The position numbers and the translations under genes were made by a program. DNA of 64,000 nucleotides from Rebecca billardiae RCC1528 (taxonomy: Eukaryota; Haptophyta). Under the pieces are notes generated by a model that searched no databases, had not been told where the DNA came from, and worked only from the letters and a program-made list of their open reading frames with translations. Shown here in pieces: positions 20,689 to 33,051 of this stretch; within the stretch, counting starts at the first letter, position 1; every line of letters starts with the position of its first letter. The stretch covers positions 2,852,001-2,916,000 of the forward strand of contig OZ251223.1 of NCBI GenBank assembly GCA_965240325.2. Reading direction: 5' to 3'.

Positions 20689-23600
20689 GCGGCGGCGGCG
20701 GCGGCGGCGACGGCGAGCGCCGCCGAGCACGCGGCGCCCGCGGCGGCGGCGGCAGCGCCGGCGCCCGCGGCAGCCGCGGAGGACGGCGCGGCCGCGCCCG
20801 CGGCCGAGGCTGCGCCCGGCGCGGCGGCGGCGGCGCCTGCCGAGGCCGCGCCAGCCGCCGACAGCGCGCGCGCGACCGACGAGGCCGACGGCGCGGTGGG
20901 CGCGCCGGCGAGCGCGGTGGGCGCGCGCGCGCCCGCACCCGCGCCGCCCATCGACGACGGCGCGATCGGCCGCGCCGCGGGCGCGGGCCCGGAGATCGAG
21001 CGGCAGCGATCGTCGCTGGTGGCGCTGCGGCGCGCGCTGAGCGCGCTGCAGAGCGCATGGCCGTCGCCGCCGTTGCTGTCCGTGCAGGTGGGCGTGCACC
21101 ACCCGCTGCTGCACGGCGCCGCGGCGTCGCGCGTCGACCGGCTCCTCGCGCGCGACACCGACGCGGGCGGCGGCAAGGCCGGCGCCCTCTACAAGGAGGA
21201 CGGCTCGGTGGACGCGTTGCTCTCGGCGGGTGAGCCGGTGCTGCTGCCCGACGCGTTCGCCGTCTCGGCGGTGCACGAGGCGTGCGCGCGCGAGGGGGTG
21301 CTGGCGCTGCAGCCGCCGTGCGCGTTCGCGGACTACACGCCCGTCTCGGCGCTGCTCGGCCTCGAGCCGCCCGCGCGCACCAAGAACGCGCCCGGCGTGC
21401 CCAGCGCGGGCGGCGGCGATGCGGCCGCCGCGGCCGCGGCGGCGGCGGCCGCGGCCGCGGCCGCGGCGGCGGGCGCGGGCGGCGCGGGCGGCAGCCGCAT
21501 CGCGCTCGCCGCCAAGACGGCGAGCGCCGCCGCCGCGCTTGGCGGCGCCGCGCCGCCGCCGATCGGCGTTGCGCCGCCGGCCGGCAGCACGCCCGCCGCC
21601 CCCGCCGCCTCGCCCAGCCTGAGCCGCTGGCGCTCGACGCACGAGCGAGCGGCGACGGTCGCGCGGCTCACCGTGCCGGGCGCGGACGCGGGCGCGCCCG
21701 CCGCCGCCAGCCCGCCGCCGCTGCCGACAATCCCGCACGCGAGCCGCGAGCTGCGCCGCGCGCTGAAGACGCGCGCGCCGCCCGAGCACGCGGACGCGGT
21801 GAGGCGCGCGGAGGCCATCCTCGCGCTGCTGCCCGCGCGGCCGACGCGGCCGTCGTCGGGCCCGGCGCTCGGCCGGCCGCGCTCGGCCGCGTCGGGCGGC
21901 GGCGCGGACGGCGCCGCCGTCGGCGCGGGCGCGGCCGCCTCGTTCGGGCCCGCGTTCGCGCGGCGTGCGCCGGCGTACGCGCACGGGGCGGGCGGCGCGG
22001 GCGAGGGCGCGCCCGCGCTCGCATCCGGCACGCGCGCCGCGCCCACCGCCGCCGCCGCCGCCACGCCCCTGCTCTCGCGCGGCTCGCTCGACTCGTCCGC
22101 GGCGTGGGGCGGCGCGCGCGGCCGGCGGCGCCCCCGGCCGCCGCCCGAGACAACGGAGGGGGCGCTCGGCTCGGCGCTCTTCCCGTGGCAGGCGTTCGTG
22201 GACGAGCTGACGCGCGCGGGCAAGGCGTGCGCGGCGCTGGCGCGGCGCGTGGTCTGGCCCCTGCTCGAGGAGCGCGCGCGCATCACCGCCGTCATCGTGC
22301 CCACCGCCGCCGAGCGCGCGGCGCAGGCGGCGGGCGTGCCGTCGCCCAAGCTGGTCGCGACGCGCTACGGCAGCCTGCCGCCATTCGGCGACACGGCGTG
22401 GCCGGCGCTGATCGCGCGGATGAGCCACGAGCTGGCGCAGCTGCAGCTGTGGGAGGAGCACCTCGCGCCGGGCGCGCTGCCCGCCGACTCGCGCGTCGGC
22501 GTCCTCCAGCTCCGCCTCGACGCCTTCTCGTCGATCTCGGCGGGCGAGCTCGGCGCCTCGGCCGTGCCGGACGGCGCCGCGCCGTCGCGCCGCCGCCGCG
22601 TCGCCGAGCTGAGCGCCGCGCTGGGCGTGTGCGCGCAGCGGCTGCACGAGTCGCTGCACGAGCAGCTGACGCAGATGGGCTCGCGCGCCGACTCGCTCGC
22701 CTCCTTCGTCGCGTGGCTCCGCCGCCTCGCCGCCGCCGAGACGGACGTGGAGGCGGCGAAGCGCGCGTGGGCCGACCTCGAGGCGTGCGAGCTGCTCCTC
22801 ACCGCGCACGGCGGCGAGTCGCTGCTGCCGCGCCCGCCCGCGCTGGGGCGCGGCGGGGAGGGCGCGCCGGCGACGGTGCTGGAGGACCTGCTCGCGCGGC
22901 TCGCCGCGCTGCAGGACGCCTCCGCGCGCGAGGCGCACTCGCTGCTGCCGCTGTACGCGACCGAGCTCACGCGCGCGGTGAGCGGCGCCAACGACGCGGC
23001 GCGCGAGCTCGGCGCGAGGCTGCGCGCGCACCCGGTGGCGTCGCCGACGGCGGACGCGTCGGAGGCGCTGGGCGCGTGCGCGGAGGTGCGCGCGCGCGCG
23101 TTCGAGCTGCTCACCGCGCGCGCGCCGCGGCTCTGCCGCTACCAGGCCACGCTCGGCGCGCCCGTCGACGCGCACGCCGCGGCGGCGCGCACGGCGCGCG
23201 AGGCTCGGCTCGCGCATCACACGTGGGCCGTCGCCTCCGAGTGGCGCCAGCTGCAGGCGTTCCTGTGGACGCAGCCGCTCGAGCGGATCCAGGCGCAGGT
23301 GGACGTGGACGCCGCGTCGAAGCGCTTCCGCGCGCGGCTGCGCGCGCTGCGCCGCGCGTGCCTCGCCGCCGAGCTCTCGGCTGACGAGCCGCCGCGCGCG
23401 CCAGCCATCGACATGCGAGTGGCGCACCGCGGCGCGCACTCGGCCGCCGAGGCGGAGGGCTCGCACGACGTGACGGACGCGCACGCGGTGGCGCGCGCGC
23501 TCGCGGCGGAGGAGGCCGAGGCCGAGGCGGCGATCGAGGCCGAGGCGCTCGCCGACATCGCCGCGCACGCCGAGCGCGCCAAGCTGCGCGTCGCGGAGGG

Positions 23601-26600
23601 CCGCGGGGAGGAGTCGGAGTCGGACTCGGGCGACGACGCGGACGACGACGACGAGCCCGCGGTCGGCGCGGTCGGCGCGGGCGGCGCGGGCGGCGCGGAG
23701 GCGGGGGAGGAGGGCGCCGAGGACGACGACGCCGCCGCCGACGAGGGCGACGAGGGCGCGAGCTCCGACGACGAGATCGGCGAGGACGGGCTCTCGTCGC
23801 GCGCGCGCAACGCGCTCGCGACGCGCCGCGCCGCGCGCGACGCGGCCGCGCTCAAGCGCGCGGCCGAGCTGAACATGCTGTGCAGCGCGGTGCACGAGGC
23901 GCTGCTGCTGCAGGTGCGCGAGTTCCGCCGCGGGCCGATGCGCACCATCGCGCTCCTCATCGACCAGCGCATGGGCCCGCTCCACTGGCACGCGATCCTG
24001 TCTGCCGTGGCGAGGCGCACCGGAGGCACGCTCACAGACACGCACTCGCTCACCGCCGCCTCCTCCGCCTCCGCCGCGGCGGGGGCGTCGGCGTCGGGCC
24101 GCGGGCGCGCGGCGGCGAGCGCGGCGCTCACGCTGGAGCAGCTGCTCCGCCACGGCATCGACCACTTCAAGCTCGAGATCATGGCGGTGCACGCGCAGGC
24201 GACGCGCACGTCCGCGCTGGTCGAGTCGCTGCGCGCGGTCGGGCTCTCTCTCTCGGCCGCGCGCGCCGCGCTGCCCGTCGTGGCGAGCGCGGCGCCCAAG
24301 CTGGGCGTGTGGGACGCGCTGCCGCCCGAGTCGCACGCGCACGAGCTCGCCGCCTCGGCGTGGCGCGACACGCTCCCGCCCTGCCCGCGCCCGCTCGAGC
24401 CCGACGAGCTGCGCGCGCTGCGCGGCGCGCTGTTTGGACGCGCGCCGCCTTCGATCGTCGAGTACAACCACGCGCCGTACATGCCGCGGGAGGAGGAGTC
24501 GCTCATGTCGGCGCGGGGGCCGCCGATGCCCTCGCTCGCCTCGTCGAGCGGGCTCAGCTTCTCCTACCGCCGCCAGCTCAGCGCCCTCTCCGCCGCGTGC
24601 GAGCGGCTGGGCGCGCTCGCGCACGGAGAGCCGGCCGCGGGCGCGTCCGCGCCGCTGCTGCTCACGCTCGACGGGCGGCCGCTCGGCGGCTCGGCGGCGG
24701 CGGCGGAGGTGGGCGCGGCGCTGGACGCGGAGGACGCGGCGGCGGAGTCGGCGGGCGCGCGGCGCGCCAGCCTCGGCGTCGGCGGCCGCCGCGGCAGCGT
24801 CACCGGCCTCGAGTCGCGCCGGCGCTCGTCGGTGATGTCGGCGGCGACGTCGGTCGCGTCGAGGGCGGTGGTGGTGGAGGCGGCGGAGAAGGCGGCGGCG
24901 TCGCCCGCGGCGTGGGCGGTGAGCGTGGGGCTCGGCGACATCGCGGCGGCGTCGGCGCACCTCGAGGCCGCGCGCAGCACCGCCGCCGCCGCGATCGCCG
25001 CCGAGGCCTCCGCGGCGGTCGAGGGGTCGGGCACGCCCGCGGACGGCACGCTCTCCGCGGTCGAGTTGCTGCAGCGGCTGCGCACGGCGCACGCGCAGGC
25101 CACCGACGCGCTCGCCGCGCTGCAGCAGGCGGTGCGCGTGCAGGCGGCGCGCGAGCGGCTGCTCGGGCTGATGCGCGTCGCGCGCGCGCTCGTCGGCTCG
25201 CGCCGCCTCCGCGTCTACGAGGCGGAGGAGGCGGGCTACAACCGGCTGCACGACGACCGCCACTCGGCCGCGCACGGCGCGAGCGGCGCCGCGCGGCGCG
25301 CCGCCGGCTCCGACTCGTCGAGCGGCGGGGAGGAGGAGGGGGAGGGCGGGGGCAGCTCGTCGGCGGGGGAGGAGGACGAGCCGCGCGTCGCCCTCGCGGG
25401 CATCACGCTGCTCGCCGACGACGCGCACTCGTCCGACGACGGCGGCGGCGGCGGCGCGCCGTCGTCGTCGCGCGCCGCGCCGTCTCGGCCGCGGGGTCGG
25501 CGCGTCGCGGCGGCGACACCGCCGCTCTCGCTGCTGTGGCACCGCTGCGCGGCGCTCGACCTCGAGGCGCGCTCGGTGCTGATGGGCATCGCGCTGCCCC
25601 GCTCGCTCCTCCACTGCGCCCTCGCGTGCGCCGCCGAGCCGCCGCCGCCGGGCGACGCGGACGGCGCCGCGCCCGAGGTGGCCACGCCCGCGTCCGCCTC
25701 GCGCCGGTACGACCTGAGCAGACTGCTGTCCTCGCTGCACGCGCACGCGCTCGCGCTGCTGCAGCACCCGGCGTTCGCGCGGGTTGGCTGCGCGATCGGC
25801 GGCGGGTGGCGCGGGGACATCGGCCGGCTGCACGCGCTCTCCGACGGCCAGCTCCTCGCGCTCATGGCGCTGGCGACCACGCCGCCGCTGCGCGCGCCGC
25901 CGCTGCCGCGGCCGGCCGCGGCCGAGCCGCGCGGCCGCGCGCGCGCGACCGACCCGCTCTCTCTCGCGGTGGACGCGGCGCTGGGCGCGGGCGGCGGCGC
26001 GGCGCCGGCCGCGTCGGCCGCGCCGCGCTGGTCCCCCGCCGCCCTCGCCCTCCTCGGCGAGAGCCTCTCGCCCCTCTTCCTCGGCACCGGGCCACTCTGC
26101 TCGGCAGCCGGCCCGTTGCAGCTCGCGCTCGGCGACGCGGCGCTGCACGCGCGCTCGCGCACGGCCGCCAAGGGGCGCGGCGTGGTGGTGGTGGGCGTGC
26201 GGCTGGCGGGCACGGGCGAGAGCCTGAGCCTCGTCCGCCGGTACGACGCGCACCTCTTCGCCGACGAGCACGCCGGCGCGGGCGGCGCGGCCCCGAGCTC
26301 CGAGGGCGCGCCGCACGACGGCCTGGCGCTGTGCGTCGGCACGGGCCCGCCGCACGCGTGGGTGCGCAAGCTCGAGCGCGCGATCATCGCGTCGGTCGCG
26401 CAGGAGATCGCGTGGCGCTTGCACGCGTACGCGCGCTGGCAGCGCGCGCACGCGCTCGGTGGCGGCATGGCTGACAGCGGCGGCGGCGGCGGCGGCGGCG
26501 TCGGCCGAGGCGGCAGCGCGCAGCACACCAACACGGCCACACCGGAGCGCTCGGCGGCGCCGACGCGGCAGGGCACCATGGCGAACCTTCTCGCCGGCCC

Positions 26601-26681
26601 GGCCGCCGTCTCGCGGCAGCAGAGCACGCTCTCCGCCGCCGGCGGCAGCCTGTCTCGGCAGCAGAGCTCCGCCAGCATCGC

Positions 26682-26738
<57 letters not shown>

Positions 26739-27095
26739 GGCTGGAGCGGGAGCGGCCGGTGCGAGCGTGGCGAGCCGGCTGCGCCAGCGCATGGGCACCG
26801 CGCTGCAGCAGCAGCAGCAGCAGCAGCAGCAGGCGGGCGCGTCGCCGCCGGGCGGCTCGCGCTGGCAGCGCGCCACCGGCTCGCCCACTCGCCACGGCGC
26901 GCTCCTCGGCAGCCGCAAGTCGACAGCTGGGAGCAGCCTCATCTCCAACGTGATCGCGGCCGCGCTGAGCAACCGGGCGTCGCGCGGCGTGACGCGGCCG
27001 GTGAGCCTGCCGCCGTGGCTCACGCCGCCCGCCGTGTCGAAGCGCGCGCTGCTCGCCGCCGCCGCGGTCGACCCGGAGGCTGGAGGCGCGGACGA

Positions 27096-27129
<34 letters not shown>

Positions 27130-29052
27130 AGCGGCGCGCTTGTGGGCGTCACGCCGGCGGAGAAGCCGGCGGCGCACGGCGCGGACGGCGGCGCGGGCGG
27201 CGGCGCGCCCGCGCTGCCGCCGCCGAGCACCTGCTACCTGATCTCGCCCGAGCAGCTCGCGCGCGACTTTGGCTGGGGCACGGCGGCGGACGGCCCAATC
27301 CGGCGCGGCCAGTACGGTGGCGCGCTCCTCGCCTCTGCACAGATCGCGTGGAGCTCGCAGCGGGACGCCGCGATCGGCGCGGGCTCGCCCAGCTCGCTCA
27401 AGGCGCTGTGCGCCTCGCTGCAGGCGCAGATCGACGCGCACGCCTCCGCCGCGACGCGGCGCGCGCTGCCGCGCGGCGCGCGCCTCGCCCTGGCCGCGCT
27501 CATCTGCGCCGCGCGCGGCTTCCGGGACGAGACGCTGGCCTGGCTCGAGCACGAGGCGGCGAGCGGCGCGGCGGCGGCGAGCGGCGGCGGCACCGGGCTG
27601 GGCGCGAGCGCGCGCAAGACGGCGGCGGGCGGCGCGGCGCACTCCCTCGGCGTCGCGCTGCTCGTGCGCCACGGCTGGGCCGAGCCGGACGAGACGGCGC
27701 GCGAGGACAGCGGCTCAGACGTGGACGCATCCGACGCCTCCTCGTCTGAGGATGAGATCGGGGGGGCGGCGGGCGGCGCGGCGCGCGGGGCGGGCGGCGC
27801 GCGCGGCGGCGCGGCGGCGGAGGAGGAGGGCGAGGGCGAGACGGACGGCGGCGAGTCAGACGCGGAGGGCGGCTCCGACGCGGAGGGCGCCGACCGGGCG
27901 GCGGAGACGGAAGAGCCGTCGCCCGGCGCGCGCCTGCGCGCCTCGACGGCGCGCGCCGGCGGCGCGCTCGCCGCGGGTGAAGGCTTGGGCGTGGAGCAGC
28001 GCTCGCCCGGCCGGCCGCGCGAGCGCCCGACCATGCGCGCAGCGACGCGCCTCTCGCTCGCCGCGAGCGAGTGCAGCGACCTCGCCGAGAGCGCGTACTC
28101 GCCCGTGCCCGCCGCGGCGCGCGGCGCGAGGCGCGTCGCGCTCGGCGGCACGGCGGGCGTCGACGCGCAGGCGCAGGCGGCGGCGATGGCGGCGGCGGGC
28201 GTGCGCACGCTCGCGGGCACGGGCCGCGGCTGGCGCGCCGCGCTGCCGCAGTACGAGCTCGCCATCCTCGGCCACCGCCTGCGCCACGGCCTCGAGCTCG
28301 TGTCGAGCGCGCAGCTGCCGTCGGCGTACTCGCCCGCGTCCGCGCGCGCGCAGCTCGCGCTCCTGCGCGCCGCGGCCGAGCAGGCGTCGGGTGGCGGCGC
28401 GGCGGCGCTGTGCGGGCAGGCGGGGTGCGGCAAGGGCCGGCTCGCCGCCGAGCTCGCCGCCGCGTGCGGCCGGCTGCAGCTCGCCTGCCCCACGCCGCCC
28501 ACGCCGCCCCTGCAGGCGCAGGAGGCGGCGTGGGCGCGAGGCGGCGCGGGCGGCGGGCGGCGCGCGGCGGCGAGCGCGGGCGCCGCGCTGGGCGCGGGCG
28601 CGCGCGCGGCGGCGTGCGCGCTCGCGGTGGAGCGCTGGGCGTACGCCGTGTGCCACGCGGGCGTGTGCGGCGGCTGGGGCCACGTGAGCGCCGCGGGGCT
28701 CGCCGCGCTGCGCATGCTCGGCGGCGTGGGCGGCGCGGGCGAGGGCGCGCCCACCGCCGCGGCGGGCGCGCGCGCCGTACTGGACGCCGCTGTTGCCTCG
28801 CGGCCGCCGCCGGACGACTGGAGCGCGGCGGGCGCGGCGGCGCACGGCAGCGCGGCGGCGGGGTGCGCGGGCGGGCTCGGCGCGCTCTGCGCCGCCTTCC
28901 GCGCCGTGCAGCACCGGCTCGCGCTCGCGGCCGACGCGGTGGCCGCGGCCGACGGCGCGGCTGCCGACGCGCTGGCTGAGCGCGAGATGCTCAACTCGTT
29001 GCTGCAGCTCGACAGGGCGGCGGCGGAGCGGAGCGGCGGCGGCGGCGGCGAG

Positions 29053-29084
<32 letters not shown>

Positions 29085-32000
29085 CGCCGCCGCCTCGCGC
29101 TCCGCCTTCTCCACGCGCGGCGGGCAGGGGCCCGTCGCGCAGGGCGTGGGCGCGCTCGAGGCGGCCGCGGCCGAGGCGCGCGCGGCCGCGGCGCACTCGC
29201 GCCGGACGTCCGGCCGCGCGGGCGTGTTCAGCCTGACGCTGCCGCTGCCGCTCGCGCCGGACGAGGCGGCGGCGTACGGCGCGGGCGGCGGTGCCGCGCT
29301 CCCCGCGGCGCGCGCCTCCGCCGCCGACCTCGGCATCTCGCTCGCCGACGGCGCGCGCTCGGCGCGCGTGCCGCCTGAGCTGGCTACGCTCGTGCGGCCG
29401 GTGGGCGTGCGCGCGCCCGACTCGGCGGCGCTCGCCGCGGCGGCGCTGTTCGCGCACGGCTGGGGCACGGCGCGGCGGTGCGAGGAGCTCGCGAGCGCGG
29501 CGGCCTTCGCGACGCGCGCGGCGCTCGCGCTCGGCGCGCGCGCCGCGCGCCCGCCGCCGCTCGGCGGCGGCGGCGCGCGCGCGCCCTGGTGCGCGCCCGC
29601 GCGCGCGCGCTGTGTGCTCGCCGGCCTTGCGCCCGCGGCGGTGCTGCGCGCGGTGGTGGAGCGCGCGACGGAGGCGCGCGCGGCGCACCTCGCCGTCCTC
29701 GCCGCCGCCGAGCCCGGCGGCCCGTCCGTCAGCGGCTCCGCCGACGCCGAGTCCGAGGGCGCGCGGATCGCGCGGCACGCGGCGCTGGCGCACGCCCTCT
29801 ACTCGGTGCTGGCGCCTCTCGCGTGCGCGGCCGCGGGCGCCGACGGCGACGCGGCGATGGACGCGGCGCTGGTGCTCGACCTGCTGCGCGCGATGTCGGG
29901 GCTCACGCGCGTGGGCGGCGCGGCCGACGCCGACGACGCGTCCGCGCCCGACGGCGCGCCCCACGGCCGCGCGCCGCACGGCGAGTCCGCGGGCGGCGGC
30001 GGCGGCGGCGGCGGCGACACAGCCAAGTCCGACACGGACCTCGCGCGCGCGCTCGTGCTCGCCGACTGCGCGCTCGCGGTGGAGCACGCGCGGCTGCGCG
30101 CGGCGGTGGCGGGCGCGGCGCGCGACGTGGCCGCGCTCGACCGCGAGGACGCCGCGCCGCGCGCGCACGCCGCGCAGCCCACCGTCGCCGCGCAGGCCGC
30201 GCGGCGCGCGAGCAACGCGGGGCTCGGCGCGGCGGCGATCGCGGCCGCGGCCGCGCGCGCGGTCGCGTCGGCGAGCCCGCAGGTGAGCAAGCCGCTCGGC
30301 TTCGAGGAGGACTCGGACGCGGAGGCGGCGGCCGAGGGCGTCGCGCTCGCGCCGCGCATCGAGAACGAGGTCGAGGCCCTCGCCGCCGCCGAGCGCGCCG
30401 CCGCCAAGCTCGCGCGCGACCGCGAGGCGAGCGCGGAGCGCGCGCGCTTCAAGCGGCTGCGCGCGGCCGAGGCGGACGAGGCGGCGAGCGCGCTGAGCGC
30501 GGGCGTGGGCGGGCTGCTGCCGCTGCTGCTGCTGGCGCACACGCACGCCGAGCTCGCCGCCGCCGTCGCGCGCCGCCAGCGCGCGCCCTCCGAAGCCGCC
30601 GCCGCCGCCGCCGCGCACGGCGCCGGCCAGGCCTACGACCCGACCGCGGCGGCCAAGGCGAAGGCGGTCGCGGCGCCGCTGCCGCCCGCCGCGCTCAAGC
30701 TGGCGGGCGTGGGCACGGGCACGGGCGCGGCGTCGGGCGGGCTGGCGAGCGTGTCGGGCGTGCTCGCCGCCGTGCGCGCGCTCGGCGTCCCGCTCCCGCC
30801 GCTCGCCCTCGAGAAGCTGCGCACCGCGCTGCGCGACGCGGCGGCCTTCCACTCGGGACGTGTCTTCGACGCGGGGGGACCGCTGTCGGTCGCGGACGCG
30901 AGGGGGCTGGCGGTGGCGGACGGCACGCTGCTCGCCGTCGCCGCGTCGCTCAGCGCGAGCGCGCACGGCGGCGCCGGCGCCGACGGCCGCGCCGGCCGGG
31001 GCGGCGGGCGCGGACGCGCGGACGCGCGCGGCGGGCGCGGCGGCCGCTCCGCGTCGCCGCCGCACCGCGGAGGCGGCGGCGGCGGCGGCGGTGTGGGCGG
31101 CGGCGCGCGCGGGCGCGCGGCGGGGCAGCGCACCGCGCGCGGCAGCGGTGCGGGCGCGATGGTCGGCGCGCTCGGCGGCGGCGCCGCGGCCAGCGTGAGC
31201 GCGCTGATGGCGGCGTCGTCGAGCGCTGCGAGCACGCGCGCGCGCGCGGAGGCTGCGATTGCGGCGGCGGCGGCGGCGGCGGCGGCGGAGCAGGCGCTGG
31301 ACGTGGCGCCGCGGCTGCCGCTGCTCGTCGCGACGCACGCGGCCGCGCTCGTGCTGGGCAACCACCAGGCCATGCTGCTCAGCGCTGCGTCGGGCGGCGG
31401 CGCGTCGGCGGGCGGCGGCGGCGCTTCGGCGGGCGGCGGCGGCGGCGGCCGCGCGGCGGACGGCGGCGGCATGCCACGCTCGCTCCTGCAGGTTGCGGCG
31501 GCGGCGCGCGCGGCGGAGCGCGTGGGGCGCACGCTGCAGCAGTCCGCGCGCTCGTCCGTCGCGCTCCGCACCTCGGGGCGCACCGGCTCCACCGCCTCCA
31601 CGCACAGCCGGCTCGGCAGCGGCGGCAGCGGAGGGCGTCTTCCTGGTATCGGCGCCGGCCGCGGCGGCGGCGGCGGCGGCGGCGCGGACGGCGGCGCGGC
31701 GGGCGGCGCGGGCGCGGCGGAGGCGTCGGCGCGCGCGGGCACGGACGCGGACGTGGAGAGCACGGACGACGAGGTGGGCGACGCGCTCGCCGCCGCCGCG
31801 GGCCAGGCCCCCGCCGCCGCCACGCGCCGCGGCTCGATGCGGCAGCGCGTGCGCGCGCTCGCGCTCGCACAGGCCTTGGGCGGGCGCGCGCGCGCCACGT
31901 CCGTCGCGGCCGCCGAGGCGGCGCGCGCGGCGGCGGAGGCGCGCGCGGCGCAGGAGGCGGCGGAGAAGCGCGCGCGCGCGCTCGGCGCGCTCGGCGCCGC

Positions 32001-32265
32001 GGTCGCCGCCGAGGCCGCCGCGCTCGGCCTCGCGCAGGCCGCGGGGCAGCAGGCCAAGGTCGGCGCGCTGCACACTCTGCTGCACGGCGAGCACGGCGCG
32101 GGCGCGACGCTCTCGCCGTTGCTTGAGGCGGCGGAGGCGGCGGAGGCGGCGGAGGCGGCGACGGTGACGATGGGCGCGCCGGGGCGCGGCGGCTCGATGG
32201 GCCGCGCCGGCGTGCGCAGCGCGCGCGCGCGGCGCCACGGCAGCAACTCGTCGCAGACCTCGGCT

Positions 32266-32348
<83 letters not shown>

Positions 32349-33013
32349 GGTGGCCGCGCCGGAGCCGGGCGCTGAGGGCGGCGGCGGCGGCGGCGGCTCG
32401 GACGACGGCGGCGGCGAGGGCGGCGCCGACTCGCAGGCGTCGCCGCCGAGCGCGGCCTCGCCGCCGAGCGCGCTCCTCGCCTCCGACGCCGCCACCGCCG
32501 CCGCCACCGCCGGCGGCGTCGGCGTGGGCGCCGAGCTGCCGCCGCACGTGGACACGCGCGCGCTGGGCGCGAGGGCGGCGGAGAGCGCGCGCGCGGCGGC
32601 GCTCGACGCGGCGCTGAGCGGCGCGGGCTGCCGCGTCGTCGTCCTCTGCGGCGCGCCGGGCGCCGGCAAGTCCTCCCTCGTCCGCCTCTACCTCGGCGCG
32701 CTCTCTCGCCTCCACGTCCGCGCGGCAGGCGGCTCGGTGGCGGCGCCTCTCCCTGAGGGCGCGGCGCGCGCGCACACCGTCTCGTGGGTGTATGCCGACG
32801 CGCTCGAGGGGGCGGAGGCGGCGGACGCGCTGGTGTGCGCGGAGCTGGGCGAGCAGCTCGCGCCGTCCGAGGGCGCGCCGCGCGTCGGCGTGCCGCCCGC
32901 CGCCGCGCTCGACGACATGCGCAGCGCGGGCGCGGGCGGCGCCGGCTGGGCCGCGAGCGGGCTCGCGGGCGCGGGCGCGGCGGCCGCGGACGAGGCGCGT
33001 GCCGACGCGGCGC

Positions 33014-33051
<38 letters not shown>

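Noticed and set aside
17776-27672. 3,298-codon open frame on the minus strand
   Set aside because: It reads Arg/Ala/Gly monotony opposite dynein-matching plus-strand sequence. Its only real coding text is the first exon of the BTB gene at its 3' end (17825-18045). Openness is due to GC content.
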